Assembly: GCA_026707745.1 (NCBI GenBank)
Contig: JAPOWG010000104.1
Span: 62,001-126,000, forward strand
DNA: 64,000 bases
Direction of reading: 5' to 3'
Source of the DNA: Chloroflexota bacterium
GTDB taxonomy: Bacteria; Chloroflexota; Anaerolineae; Aggregatilineales; Phototrophicaceae
The translations under genes were made by a program, and so were the position numbers. The number at the start of each line of letters is the position of its first letter. Position 1 is the first letter of the stretch. Below are positions 27,263 through 36,873 of this stretch, in pieces. The notes beneath the pieces were generated by a model that saw only the letters and a list, made by a program, of their open reading frames with translations, ran no database searches and was not told the origin of the DNA.

Positions 27263-27793
27263 TTAATCGTCCAACTGCCTAATCTTTGCAGTCGCTCTGC
27301 TAGCGGTCATTTGCAGGCGTTTGTCGCCGCCCAGACGCCAGCGATCCAAAATGATCTTTAGCTTTGCGTCGCGCAGGCTCGCGTGAATAGGCGGGCCTTT
27401 CTCCAGGCACTTGCTAAGCGCGCAACAGGCTTGATACGCGGCCTCATCGGATAGCTGCTCGCCAATCGACTTAATCAATGCCAAGAGCGGCCCCAACGAC
27501 ACAGCGCCCTCAACTTTGCCCAAGGTCCAGATGGCGCTTGCCCGGCTCTCTTCCAACCGGAGCGCGAGTTGCGACAGATGATCGGCGACTAATTCCTGTT
27601 CGTCGCTGGAAAGGCGCAGCCGCAATTGCTCTCGCGACAACCTGCGCGCCGCCAACTCGTCGCCCTCTTCCAGGTTGCTCCGATCAAGAATGAGCCCGAG
27701 TTGAAACAAGGCATACTCCCGCTCATCGAAATCATTTGAAGCGGAACGCGTAAGCAAGTCTTCCAGCGCCCGCATGCGGCGTCGCCTTTTCAT
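27263..27793 (-). CDS. Helical-repeat (HEAT-like) protein of unknown function
   Basis: The 176-residue soluble protein is almost wholly helical, with Leu/Ala-rich paired helices (ALFQLGLIL, SAIWTLGKVE, AYQACCALSKCLEKG) that resemble HEAT repeats. I know no close family. ATG 27793 overlaps the stop of the upstream GT87-like gene by 4 nt (ATGA), so it belongs to the polysaccharide operon and may bind one of its membrane enzymes. Confidence 0.6.
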   Translation of the reverse strand: MKRRRRMRALEDLLTRSASNDFDEREYALFQLGLILDRSNLEEGDELAARRLSREQLRLRLSSDEQELVADHLSQLALRLEESRASAIWTLGKVEGAVSLGPLLALIKSIGEQLSDEAAYQACCALSKCLEKGPPIHASLRDAKLKIILDRWRLGGDKRLQMTASRATAKIRQLDD

Positions 27794-29061
27794 TGTGTCT
27801 GCTGCGTAGTCATCTCTGGAGCCGCCAAATGTTCTCGCAAAACCTTGTAGAAGGCCAGCGCCAGCCCCGCAAGCAATCCGGTGCGCAAGAGTACGATTAG
27901 CGCCCAGGGCAAGAACCACTCGCCTCCCATCTGCCCTGGCGGATCCAGATCACCGGTGCGGCTCCACAGTATGGGATACTCCGCGAAGGCCAGGGAGCTC
28001 AGCGCGATGGTTGCCAGTATGCCGCGGATGCTGGGAAACGCTAGCAAGGTTAACGGTATAATTAAGGTCACCCACTGCGGGCTCCAAGCCTGTGCCTGTA
28101 GATAGAAGATCAAGGTGGTAACCCCTACGAACGCGACTAAGCCGCGATGGTCAAAGCGTTTTGTAGTGACGAAAACCAAGATCCCCAAGCCGGCCGCGAC
28201 AGCCAGCCGTAACCCGTTGGGGATCCTCGCTGCATTCTTGCCTCCATTATCGACCAGGCCTGGCTGCTTTAGCCGGTCTTCGACGGTAGCGAAGTTCCCG
28301 GTCGAGTAATTGCCGTCTAGCAGCGCCCAAATGGTCTGCGAACTGGGCTTTTCAGCTTGCGCTCGCAAGGAAATGGTCGTCAATTCTTGATTGATGGCAA
28401 ACAGGGGGAGATAGACCAAAATCACCAGGATCGCGCTGAGCGTCGCGAAACGAATGACAGCCGTCGGTCGACGATAGCGTATGACGGCCCCGAAAACCAG
28501 CGCGGGCACGAACTTCACCAAAATGCCGGCAGCTATCGCCAAGGCAGCTTGTGAATCACGCCCTTTGATCAAGTAATATATGCCGATCAGGAAGAAGAAA
28601 TTCATCATGCTATCGAAATTCCACCACATGAAAACCGCTGGAGCAATCGAGATCGCATAAATCCATGCCAGGTTTGCGCCGCTGGATTCGCCATAAAGCA
28701 GGCAGCCGATGCCCCGAACCAGGAGCAAGTTCCCCGTCTCGAAAGCGAGCATCAGCAAGCCTAGTACAAAAGACCAGTTGCTGTAATTGACTTTCTCGCC
28801 CAAAAGCAGATATACACCGGTGGAAATCGCCGGCCAAATCGGCGGAAACTCACTCCACCAATCTCGGAAAGGAAACTTTCCTTCATCGGCAAGCGCGGCC
28901 AGGCGAAAGTGAAAAAGCCTATCGCCGCCGGCGCCAATACCAACTTCGCCATGTTCCGCTAGTACTGGCTGGTAAGCCAGGAACATCAAGAGACGGAAGC
29001 TCAGGTAGAGCATCACCAGCACACGCATGCTGCCAAGTGAGCCCGCAATGCCGTTATTCAT
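27790..29061 (-). CDS. GT87-like polytopic mannosyltransferase-type protein
   Basis: The 423-residue protein has about ten spans. Its extracytoplasmic first loop has acidic and aromatic residues (GKFPFRDWWSEFPPIWP), and the FVPALVF segment follows GILVK, a pattern seen in GT87/PimE-like enzymes. Such proteins add mannose or other hexoses from a polyprenyl donor outside the membrane. Substrate and product are not known. It is coupled to the HEAT-like gene downstream and follows another membrane gene by 6 bp. Confidence 0.65.
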   Translation of the reverse strand: MNNGIAGSLGSMRVLVMLYLSFRLLMFLAYQPVLAEHGEVGIGAGGDRLFHFRLAALADEGKFPFRDWWSEFPPIWPAISTGVYLLLGEKVNYSNWSFVLGLLMLAFETGNLLLVRGIGCLLYGESSGANLAWIYAISIAPAVFMWWNFDSMMNFFFLIGIYYLIKGRDSQAALAIAAGILVKFVPALVFGAVIRYRRPTAVIRFATLSAILVILVYLPLFAINQELTTISLRAQAEKPSSQTIWALLDGNYSTGNFATVEDRLKQPGLVDNGGKNAARIPNGLRLAVAAGLGILVFVTTKRFDHRGLVAFVGVTTLIFYLQAQAWSPQWVTLIIPLTLLAFPSIRGILATIALSSLAFAEYPILWSRTGDLDPPGQMGGEWFLPWALIVLLRTGLLAGLALAFYKVLREHLAAPEMTTQQTQ

Positions 29062-29067
29062 GACAAA

Positions 29068-30540
29068 TCATCCATTGGTCAAGGGGATTCGACGCAGGAA
29101 TATGCTGGCGAGCGGATCTTGATAGGCAGTTCTCCAATCTTGATCCGATGCCAGGGCCTGGGCCAGCCCGCTATTTGTTTCAATCACGGCAAAGCCGATC
29201 CGCCAATGGTCAAGGGCCTGCTGCCAGCCACCCCTGGCTGTAGCAATACGATAGTATTCATCGAGGAATGACCGGTAGAGGTCGCTGCGCCCGTCGATGA
29301 ACACAGGGTACTGAGGAGCGTGAAACATCAGGTATCCACCCCAATTGTAGCTGTTGAACATATTTCCTTGCAGTTCCAGGGAATCCAACTGTTCAACAGC
29401 ATCAACAGGCAAGGCGGACTTTAGACCCGCGCTAATGGTTGCAGCAGACAGCAAGTGACGTAAGTGTGCTGCCAGAGCAATTGATACCAAGATGACCAGG
29501 CAGAGGTTCACGACAGCGCGGACAGGTGGCTCGTAGTCTCGGAATGGGATCACCCAGCCTCGGCCTTGCAAAATGTCGTCCAGGTGATCGGAGGCAACCG
29601 GCGCCGCTACAATAGCGAATAGGGCAAGATTCCTGGCCGCCAGCAATCCCATCGCGGCGCTGCCGCACACTAGTAACCACTCTGTGAAGTCAAGTTTGCG
29701 CGTGCTCCAACACATAGTTGCGAGAACCAGCGCCAGCAAAAGGACGAAGCCCCAGGCGCGCGTCTGGCTGAAATCAGGCGATTGCCATTCCTGGATGTAC
29801 CGGTTCAACTCTGGCATAAAAATCGTGTCAAACGGCACGCCATAAGCGCGAATGCCAAGCGGATTAATAACGAGCAATGGAATTGATGCGACGGAGAGCA
29901 GCAGGAGCTTGCGAATGTGCTGGAATGGCAGAGGGCTATCGCTCGTTCCGAATTTTGAATTGAGGACTTCGCCAAGAACAAATACGCCAATCAAAAGATA
30001 ACCAATGATGAATCCGCCGTGGGCATTGCACCAGATCATTTGCAGAGGCACGATCCACAGTAAATGGTCTCGCCGCTTGTATTTCAGGTCACGCAGAATC
30101 CAGAGCAGAACCGATGCGAACAGAAACGACAGCATCTGCGGACGCGGCGACCAGAAAACAGCCGCAGTCGCAGCGCCCAGCACAATAAGAAATGCGCGTG
30201 GATAGGCCGAACCGCGGCAAGTGACGAATAGAAACGACATGCCAGCTACCGCCACAATCGCCGAGGCAACTGTAATCCCAGCGAAACCGAAATGTCTCCA
30301 GACCGCGTACAGCAGCAAATCAGCAAGGGCGCTATGGTTCCAATGGACGACGCCGGTGAAGGTATGCGAAAAGGGATCCGGGTAAATCAGTTGTCCGGTT
30401 TCGGCGATGGTTTGTCCGCTGCGCAGATGCCACCAAAGGTCGGTATCGACGCTGATTCGCGAAGCCATCGCGAATACCAGCAAGAAGAGAATGATTGTCG
30501 CGCTGCGTTCGGTTGTCAGCCGGTTTAGTCGACTCACCAT
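29068..30540 (-). CDS. Polytopic membrane protein, probable GT-C-fold glycosyltransferase
   Basis: The 490-residue protein has roughly ten to eleven hydrophobic spans. Its first extracytoplasmic loop carries DTDLWWHLRSGQTIAETG and PFSHTFTGVVHWNHSALAD, a pattern common in uncharacterised GT-C-like proteins. A soluble C-terminal domain includes YPVFIDGRSDLYRSFLDEYY. No precise function can be given. Context (O-antigen-ligase-like gene upstream, GT87-like gene downstream) suggests surface glycan assembly. Confidence 0.6.
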   Translation of the reverse strand: MVSRLNRLTTERSATIILFLLVFAMASRISVDTDLWWHLRSGQTIAETGQLIYPDPFSHTFTGVVHWNHSALADLLLYAVWRHFGFAGITVASAIVAVAGMSFLFVTCRGSAYPRAFLIVLGAATAAVFWSPRPQMLSFLFASVLLWILRDLKYKRRDHLLWIVPLQMIWCNAHGGFIIGYLLIGVFVLGEVLNSKFGTSDSPLPFQHIRKLLLLSVASIPLLVINPLGIRAYGVPFDTIFMPELNRYIQEWQSPDFSQTRAWGFVLLLALVLATMCWSTRKLDFTEWLLVCGSAAMGLLAARNLALFAIVAAPVASDHLDDILQGRGWVIPFRDYEPPVRAVVNLCLVILVSIALAAHLRHLLSAATISAGLKSALPVDAVEQLDSLELQGNMFNSYNWGGYLMFHAPQYPVFIDGRSDLYRSFLDEYYRIATARGGWQQALDHWRIGFAVIETNSGLAQALASDQDWRTAYQDPLASIFLRRIPLTNG

Positions 30541-30607
30541 ATTCCTCCCCGCTGCCGACTTGAAAGGAGTGCGACATTCGCATGCCTGAATTGACTACGG
30601 AAGAGAC

Positions 30608-32476
30608 TCACGGCCGCTGGAAGCTCCAAGTAATCTGTGGCAAGAACGTTACTGGCAGCGACTCGGTTAGGAACTGGTAACGTGTGAAATCTTGATTGTA
30701 ACGACTATGCGGCAGCGAAATCGGCGCGAGACGATCGTCGTTGCGGTATTGGTAAAGTTTTACCGCGAACAGCGGAAACCTCGGCGCCAACCTGCGCGCT
30801 TGCTCCATTGAGCGGATCGCGGCTGATCGGTCACCCGATTGCCATTGCAGGACTGCCAGATTCGCCCAGGAGATGGCATGGTAGGGTTCCAAATCCAAAA
30901 AGCGCTCGAAGGCCTTGATCCCTTCACCTATGGCTTCCCCCTCTCCGCCCGCGGCAAGAAGACCCCATAAGATAGCGCTCTGCAGGTGATAGACGGGCAT
31001 CGTCGGATCGCTCGCGATCAATTCATCCAGGGAATCCAGTGCTCCACGATATTGAAGCGCTGGTTTGCCGAGCTTGGGATACTCGCTGCTCGCCACCGAC
31101 AGTCGCAACGCCTCAATGTAGCGACTCTTGGATTGCATGTTCCTGAAGCCGATGACCAACAGGCAAATCCAGAGCAGTGTCAAGCCCAAAGCGCATATCA
31201 TCCCGGACCTTGCTGACAAGAATCTATGGTCATGACTTGGGTCAAATGCCAGAACCAGCGAAAGGATGCCGAGCAAAGCGACTGCGGGCATCATGGCGGT
31301 GACATCAAACAGATGATGAAGCCCAAATCCAACAATCGGCGCCACAAAGAAGATCCAATCCATGCGATCTTCGCCTGTCTTAACATGCCAAACACGGTGC
31401 AAGCGATGGACTGTCAGCACGACAGTCGCGCCTAAAGCCAATAATCCCAGGATTCCCATCTCTGCGGCGACATGCAGCGGCAGATTATGGGCATGCGCAT
31501 AACTCTGCGCAGGTGGAATGGAAAGATACCGACCGTTGTTCCTGCCAAGCGCGAAGAGTCCCTTGCCCGTAAATGGCGCATCCGAGAACTGGATTAGTGC
31601 CGACCGCCAGATCTCCGTACGAAGTGCCGCTCTTCGTTCCTTCAACCTGAAGGAGTGCACAATCAAAGCTGCGGCGCAGAGGAGACAAAGACTGACCGTG
31701 ACCGATGAAGCGAGCGCGAGGCGTCGCGTACGCTCCCTTCGGCTGTCCCACCAAGCCAGAAAACGCGCGGGCGATAGTAAACTAAAGTGAGCCAGCAACA
31801 GCAGCAAGAGCATGGCGCAGGCGACGAATAGCCCGATCCAGGCGCCGCGCGACAGCGTCAGAATCAAGTTGGCGATGGCGAGTGCGCTGTATACGGACCA
31901 CACTACTCTATTTGCTCCGGCTCGCGCTCGCCAGACTTTCCTCAGCGCAAATGGCACAAGCAGGACCAGGACCGAGCCAAGCGCATTGGAATTGCCCATG
32001 ACGCTGACCGGCTGCAGCAACCTGCCTGTATGCAGGATTTGCAGGGCGCTAAAGATGATCACCATCAGGCCCCCGCCAAGCAGGCCATCCACAATCAACT
32101 CTTTGCAGCTCGGTCGATTCGCGATCCAGTCGTACAGAAAGTACCAGGTGCCGATATATATGGCGACAAACCACAGGGCAATGAGGCTGCGGCGCAAAGC
32201 CTCCGGGTTTGCCAGCACGGATGCCCCGATTGCCAGCAGCCACAGCGGCATGATCGGATCCAGGGCGGTCCGATGCCAGCGCCACCAATGGCGGAAACGC
32301 AAGACCAACCAGGCGAATAGCGCGGCAAATATCAGCCCGTAAGTTACCGCGTGGCTATCAGGAATGACCACACCATTAAATGTAGCGCCAAAGGGCGACA
32401 GAAGATACAAAGGGACCAGTGTGACGACAATTCTTTCTGAGAGCCGGCGGAGCGGTTTTGACTTGAGAATTGGCAT
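30608..32476 (-). CDS. O-antigen ligase/polymerase-like protein with C-terminal TPR region
   Basis: The 622-residue protein has about twelve spans, the large periplasmic loop and the central Wzy_C-type segment (FTGKGLFALGRNNGR, SYAHAHNLPLHVAAEMGILG) of O-antigen ligases. Residues about 480-590 form tetratricopeptide-like helices (WANLAVLQWQSGDRSAAIRS). It probably polymerises or ligates a lipid-linked polysaccharide outside the membrane. It is the first gene of the leftward glycan cluster and has GGGAG just before ATG 32476. Confidence 0.78.
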   Translation of the reverse strand: MPILKSKPLRRLSERIVVTLVPLYLLSPFGATFNGVVIPDSHAVTYGLIFAALFAWLVLRFRHWWRWHRTALDPIMPLWLLAIGASVLANPEALRRSLIALWFVAIYIGTWYFLYDWIANRPSCKELIVDGLLGGGLMVIIFSALQILHTGRLLQPVSVMGNSNALGSVLVLLVPFALRKVWRARAGANRVVWSVYSALAIANLILTLSRGAWIGLFVACAMLLLLLLAHFSLLSPARFLAWWDSRRERTRRLALASSVTVSLCLLCAAALIVHSFRLKERRAALRTEIWRSALIQFSDAPFTGKGLFALGRNNGRYLSIPPAQSYAHAHNLPLHVAAEMGILGLLALGATVVLTVHRLHRVWHVKTGEDRMDWIFFVAPIVGFGLHHLFDVTAMMPAVALLGILSLVLAFDPSHDHRFLSARSGMICALGLTLLWICLLVIGFRNMQSKSRYIEALRLSVASSEYPKLGKPALQYRGALDSLDELIASDPTMPVYHLQSAILWGLLAAGGEGEAIGEGIKAFERFLDLEPYHAISWANLAVLQWQSGDRSAAIRSMEQARRLAPRFPLFAVKLYQYRNDDRLAPISLPHSRYNQDFTRYQFLTESLPVTFLPQITWSFQRP

Positions 32477-32697
32477 TCTCCCTCTTCCAAGGTGATGCTC
32501 TTATAGGTTGAATTATACTGTTTATGGAAACAACCGGCTTTGCGACAGGAGTGGCCAGATTATTCGCGCGCGGGTCGCGCAGTGGACGATAAAATCGCTC
32601 GCATACTGGTTACGAAACATACCGTCAATCGGTTACAATTGTGCACAGCCTCGTAGGGCGCTGAACATACTCTATGTGAGAGTTGAGGGAAGCAATC

Positions 32698-33399
32698 ATG
32701 ACGGTAGCGCGGGCACTGTTCGAAATTCAAACGATCGAGCTTGATATTATTGAACGCACGAAGCGCATGAAATCCGTCAACGCGCAACTGGAAGACGATG
32801 AACTGCTCCGGCAAGCCAAAGAAGAATTTGCAGTCGCCGAAGGGGCCCTAGATGACAACAGCAAACTCATCCGGGACATGGAGATTCGGATTGAAGCGGT
32901 TGTCGAGAAACGCCAGGCGACCGAGACTCGACTCTACAGCGGCAGCGTGGGAAACCCAAAAGAATTGCAGGACATGCAGATGGAAGTCGAATCACTCACG
33001 CGTCGGCGCGCCCAACTCGATGATCAACTCTTGCAACTGATGATAACGCGCGACCAGGCCAGCCAGGACATGGAAGAAAGCAAGCAACTGCTTGAAGAAA
33101 TCAAAGGACAACATGACGAACATCAGCGAGACTTGATGAATGAAAAGTCCGCGCTTTCGGGCGAAATTGAGCGCCTGATGACGGAGCGAAAAAGCGCGCT
33201 TGCAAGAACGCCCGGCGCCGCGCTGCAAACCTATAACAACATGAGAAGAGCCAAAGGCAACCGTCCGGTCGCCGTTCTGAGAGAAAAAGCCTGCGCTATC
33301 TGTGGCATTGAACAAGACAACACGGTGCTGGCCGCCATCGACCGCAGGGACGACCTTGTCAACTGTAGCAACTGCGGCAGAATCCTGCTAAAGATCTGA
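32698..33399 (+). CDS. Coiled-coil protein with C4 zinc ribbon (CT398 family)
   Basis: The 233-residue product has a long antiparallel coiled coil (residues about 5-165) and a C-terminal zinc ribbon with CAICG and CSNCGRIL. This is the CT398/C4-type zinc-ribbon arrangement, whose members occur widely in bacteria near ribosome, RNase H and lipoprotein genes. The exact role is unclear. ATG 32698 is preferred, with GAGGGA upstream. It is divergent from the O-antigen-ligase-like gene. Confidence 0.8.
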   Translation: MTVARALFEIQTIELDIIERTKRMKSVNAQLEDDELLRQAKEEFAVAEGALDDNSKLIRDMEIRIEAVVEKRQATETRLYSGSVGNPKELQDMQMEVESLTRRRAQLDDQLLQLMITRDQASQDMEESKQLLEEIKGQHDEHQRDLMNEKSALSGEIERLMTERKSALARTPGAALQTYNNMRRAKGNRPVAVLREKACAICGIEQDNTVLAAIDRRDDLVNCSNCGRILLKI

Positions 33400-33467
33400 G
33401 TGTCTCCAAGGCCGATCGTCGCCAAAGTACGACAACGCGGCCGGCAGGCGGAAGTGGACCAGCCGGC

Positions 33468-33713
33468 CTAGAAGATCAGTTGCATCAGAACACTGATTCC
33501 CAGAAAGACAACTAATGGGCTGAGATCAATACCGCCCATTTGTGGCAAAGCTTTACGGATAGGCGCAAGCACCGGCTCCGTCGCTTGATACAAGAATCGA
33601 GCGATCGGGTTGCTGTAATCGAGATTCGGTATCCAGGTCATCAACACCCTTGCCAAAAGAATCAATTGATAGACTTGCAGCGCCCAGAAAATAATCAGAA
33701 ACAGTGATTCCAT
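33468..33713 (-). CDS. YggT family membrane protein
   Basis: The 81-residue protein has two hydrophobic hairpin spans and the YggT signature RVLMTWIPNLDYSNPIARFL followed by PVLAPIRKALP. YggT proteins are linked to membrane stress, osmotic tolerance or division-site organisation, often next to yggS and ylm genes, as here. ATG 33713 is used because the upstream extension is Arg-rich and non-conserved. Confidence 0.85.
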   Translation of the reverse strand: MESLFLIIFWALQVYQLILLARVLMTWIPNLDYSNPIARFLYQATEPVLAPIRKALPQMGGIDLSPLVVFLGISVLMQLIF

Positions 33714-33744
33714 TGTCCATCTAACCTTTCTTGATCGTCCTAAA

Positions 33745-34470
33745 CTAACCGTTGCGTTCACCAAATATCGCGCGGCCAATTCGGACCATGGTCGCGCCCT
33801 CTTCTATTGCAATCTGATAATCGTCCGTCATTCCCATGCTTAACTCCGGCAGCGAAATGGCGAACACGCTTGTCAACTCCTCGCGCAAGGAAAAGAGATC
33901 GGCAAACACTTTGCGTAGCGCTTGGGGAACCGCGCCAAAAGGCGCCATTGTCATCAACCCCTTCACGCGCAAGCCTCTCAGCGCCAGGATAGCGCCGATT
34001 TCTTGCCGCAATCTTTCCTTCTCCGCGTTATCACCACACCAATTATAACCCTTTAATCCGTATTTCGATGCTTCTCCCGATATATTAATCTCCAGCAAGA
34101 CCTCAAGAGTCTGGTCTTTTGCTTGCGCCAGGTTCGACAGCTTCTGGGCCAATCGCAAGCTGTCAACCGACTGGACTAGGTCGAATAGCGGCAGCACCCG
34201 TTTGGCTTTGCGGCTTTGCACATGGCCAACCATGTGCCATGTGACGGGCGCCGCCACCATGTTGTTGACAGCTTCAATCTTTTCCATACCCTCTTCTACG
34301 CGGTTTTCGCCAAAATGGTTTATTCCGGCGGCCGCGGCGGCTACGATGTCTTCGACGCTCTTCTGCTTGCTTACGGCGACCAGCGTAATTTCCGCCGGGT
34401 CTCTGCCGACATTGGCGCATGCGGTCGCAATCGAGTCTTCGACGCGCTTTACATTATCGGCGATACTCAT
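33745..34470 (-). CDS. yggS: YggS/PLPBP family pyridoxal phosphate homeostasis protein
   Basis: The 241-residue protein is a single-domain PLP-binding TIM barrel. The PLP lysine lies in LVAVSKQKS near residue 34, HFGENRVEE follows, and LSMGMTDDYQIAIEEGAT and VRIGRAIFG close the phosphate site. It buffers PLP and affects amino-acid metabolism; no catalytic activity is established. Its ATG overlaps the pgeF stop by 4 nt, and yggT follows, giving pgeF-yggS-yggT. Confidence 0.88.
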   Translation of the reverse strand: MSIADNVKRVEDSIATACANVGRDPAEITLVAVSKQKSVEDIVAAAAAGINHFGENRVEEGMEKIEAVNNMVAAPVTWHMVGHVQSRKAKRVLPLFDLVQSVDSLRLAQKLSNLAQAKDQTLEVLLEINISGEASKYGLKGYNWCGDNAEKERLRQEIGAILALRGLRVKGLMTMAPFGAVPQALRKVFADLFSLREELTSVFAISLPELSMGMTDDYQIAIEEGATMVRIGRAIFGERNG

Positions 34471-35243
34471 AGCGATATGACCACTCCGAATCGACCGGTC
34501 TTGCCCTGCTCTGCACGGTGGGAAAAGAAATCGTCGGTATTTTCATATGTGCAAAGGCGCAGCACTTCAACATCTTCCACACCCGCCCGCTGCAAATCCA
34601 ATTGGTTCGCCAGCCACAGATCAAGACAGGCGGCGCCATCCTTTGGATCGATTCGCACCACCCCCGAGTCCTCGCCAAAGTAATTGAAAGCTGCGCTTAC
34701 CACTTCACTGCCGACCTGGTAATTTGGATGAGAAATCGCCGGACCGATAACAACTTGAATGTCGTGAGGACTGCTTCCGTAGGCATTCCCCATAGCATTT
34801 ACGATTTTTGCCGCGATACCGTTCACGGTACCCCGCCAGCCCGCATGACCCAATCCAATTGCCCGCTTTACCGGATCGTAGAGAAGCAGCGGCACACAGT
34901 CTGCGAAGCGCATCACCAAAGTCAGATTGGGCTGATCCGTGATCATTCCATCGGCCTTTGCGGGCCAACTCTTTCCGTTACGCGGCGCGTCGACTGTCAG
35001 GATATCCGTACCGTGTACCAGCCAGGTCGTTGTCGCTCGATCGCCTTGCGCCTTCACCGCATCATACATACGCCGGTGATTCTCGCCGACAGCGGCGGAA
35101 TCGTCTCCGATACTGCCGCCCACATTCAGTGAGGTCCATTGCCCTCTGCTAGCCCCGCCACGACGTGTGAAGATGCCATGCCGCAAACCGCGCCAATGCT
35201 CATTGCGATAATACGCCAATCCCGAACGTTCTATGCGTTCCAA
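34467..35243 (-). CDS. pgeF: Laccase-domain protein PgeF/YfiH (purine nucleoside phosphorylase / peptidoglycan editing factor)
   Basis: The protein has the metal site of the YfiH family: WLVHGTD (first His), MRFADCVPLLL (Cys) and GLGHAGWRGT (second His). Members act on purine nucleosides or remove mis-incorporated L-Ser from cell-wall precursors. I prefer the TTG start at 35243 (258 residues), which has a strong AGGGGGGAG 9 bp upstream and lies after a TATAGT -10-like box. The longest ORF would start at ATG 35378 and add 45 unconserved residues. Confidence 0.85.
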   Translation of the reverse strand: MERIERSGLAYYRNEHWRGLRHGIFTRRGGASRGQWTSLNVGGSIGDDSAAVGENHRRMYDAVKAQGDRATTTWLVHGTDILTVDAPRNGKSWPAKADGMITDQPNLTLVMRFADCVPLLLYDPVKRAIGLGHAGWRGTVNGIAAKIVNAMGNAYGSSPHDIQVVIGPAISHPNYQVGSEVVSAAFNYFGEDSGVVRIDPKDGAACLDLWLANQLDLQRAGVEDVEVLRLCTYENTDDFFSHRAEQGKTGRFGVVISL

Positions 35244-35455
35244 GTCAAATAGCTCCCCCCTGCGCTTGCTCGGCAGAGTCGCTGTTTCGCACTTTACTAT
35301 ACCACGATCACTGCGCCAATACGCCTGACGCCGACCATATCTGTCCCCGCCGCTTGCTAGACTTGCTTGCTCCCGCATTTTCCTGGTGGATTTATGTTAC
35401 AATTGACTTCAGTTTATGGTAGGAAATAGGTAAGCAGCGCGTAGGGAGCGCTCAC

Positions 35456-36139
35456 GTGTCGCATCTTGATTCTGGCCTGATTCGACCCGGCACCGGCAAT
35501 AGATCGTGGCTGTCTCAGTTCGGGAACTGGCTTATTGATCTGATCTTTCCGCCTGTTTGCAGTTGTGGTCGCGTCGATTATCACTTTTGCGCCGACTGCC
35601 TGAAGGAACTTCTGCGTTTTCCGTTAAAGTCGCGAATTGCTTCAGGCGAACCCTTGAGTGGTCTGGCGTCAACCGGTATCTATGATGGCATACTGGAGCG
35701 CGCCATCAGAGCCTTCAAATACGATGGTGTCACGGGCTTGGACAAGCACCTGGCGGAACGGTTGCAGCGGACGTACGAGGGGACGCATTGGCCCATTGAC
35801 CTAATCATTCCGGTGCCGCTCGCGGAAAAACGACTGGATGAACGTGGATACAATCAGTCCGAGATGCTCGGCGCCTGCTTGAGCAAAGTTTGCGGTATTC
35901 CCTGCCGAAGCGATCTTTTGCGCCGCATACGCGAAACAGAACAACAGGCGCGCCTAAGTGGCGAGCGGCGGGTGGCAAATGTCCAGAATGCATTTGAGGC
36001 GTCGGACGCGGTCAAGGGCCTCGCCATTCTGCTGATTGATGACGTAGTAACCACCGGCTCCACCTTGGATGAGTGCGCGCGAGCCTTGAAGCGGGTGGGA
36101 GCGAGGGCGGTATACGGGCTCACGGTTGGGCGCGCTTGA
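35456..36139 (+). CDS. comF: ComF family phosphoribosyltransferase-like protein
   Basis: The 227-residue protein has an N-terminal zinc-finger-like segment with paired cysteines (PPVCSCG, FCADC) and a type I phosphoribosyltransferase domain ending in the PRPP loop LLIDDVVTTGSTLDEC. ComF proteins support DNA uptake in transformable bacteria. The GTG start 35456 has GGGAG upstream. It is divergent from pgeF and precedes the ribosome hibernation gene. Confidence 0.88.
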   Translation: MSHLDSGLIRPGTGNRSWLSQFGNWLIDLIFPPVCSCGRVDYHFCADCLKELLRFPLKSRIASGEPLSGLASTGIYDGILERAIRAFKYDGVTGLDKHLAERLQRTYEGTHWPIDLIIPVPLAEKRLDERGYNQSEMLGACLSKVCGIPCRSDLLRRIRETEQQARLSGERRVANVQNAFEASDAVKGLAILLIDDVVTTGSTLDECARALKRVGARAVYGLTVGRA

Positions 36140-36188
36140 CTCGCGTATCAATTGTGACGAGTGATTTCGAGCGAAAAGCCGGACGCAT

Positions 36189-36218
36189 TTGACAGCATGA
36201 CCGCAAATGCCGGATACT
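36189..36218 (+). promoter_or_regulatory. Predicted sigma-70-type promoter of the hpf gene
   Basis: A perfect -35 hexamer TTGACA at 36189-36194 is followed after 18 bp by GATACT at 36213-36218. It stands 34 bp upstream of the hpf start codon, in the comF-hpf gap, so hpf probably has its own promoter. Confidence 0.5.
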
Positions 36219-36251
36219 TGGCTCAATTATCGAAAATCGAGGAGGTTGGCA

Positions 36252-36851
36252 ATGGATGTCAGCATTCACGGGGACGGAATCAAAATTACAGAGTCGCTTG
36301 ATAGCTATGCGCGGTCAAAGATTGACAAACTGGACCGCTATCTGCCGAATATCGCTCATGTCGGCGTGGACCTGTCAATCATCCGCACGCACCGTGGCGC
36401 TGATCTGGCAATTGCGCAAATCACGGTGCAGCACGCCCGCGGCGCGATATTGCGGGCGGAAGAGAAAATGAACATCGAAAACCGCGATACAATTCGCTTC
36501 GCAATCAACAAAGCCGTAGACAAGCTTCATCGGCAAATCGACCGCTTCAAAAGCAAGCGCAAAGCCAAGAATCAGCGCATACGGGACAGGTACCGGGCCA
36601 CACTTGCCGAACTTGATATCGCCGAAGATGTGCCGCAATACGAGACCGTTGATGCCGAAGACGCTGTAGCGCGGACGGAAATCGTCCGGCGCAAGGCGCC
36701 GGAAATGATCCCAATGACTGAAGAGGAAGCAATCGAACAACTCGAATTGCTAGACCACAACTTCTATATGTTCATGAATGCGGATTCCGAGCAGATCAAC
36801 GTCGTGTATCGCCGCGACAACGGCGGATACGGAATACTCGTGACACAGTAG
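36252..36851 (+). CDS. hpf: Long-form ribosome hibernation promoting factor
   Basis: The 199-residue protein has an N-terminal RaiA/HPF domain (SIHGDGIKITESLDSYARSK to about residue 105) and a C-terminal dimerisation domain (MTEEEAIEQLELLDHNFYMF, near residues 155-174). Together these form the long HPF that pairs 70S ribosomes into inactive 100S dimers in slow growth. A strong GGAGG lies 6 bp before ATG 36252. Confidence 0.92.
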   Translation: MDVSIHGDGIKITESLDSYARSKIDKLDRYLPNIAHVGVDLSIIRTHRGADLAIAQITVQHARGAILRAEEKMNIENRDTIRFAINKAVDKLHRQIDRFKSKRKAKNQRIRDRYRATLAELDIAEDVPQYETVDAEDAVARTEIVRRKAPEMIPMTEEEAIEQLELLDHNFYMFMNADSEQINVVYRRDNGGYGILVTQ

Positions 36852-36873
36852 CAGGGCCGTCGTTGACAGCGCT

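Noticed and set aside
30708..30722. GCGGCAGCGAAA matching the element's left part
   Set aside because: Short match inside the O-antigen-ligase-like gene without the flanking palindromes.
35445..35465. GCGCTCACGTGTCGCAT resembling part of the 88-bp element
   Set aside because: Only scattered similarity around the comF start, without either hairpin, so treated as chance.
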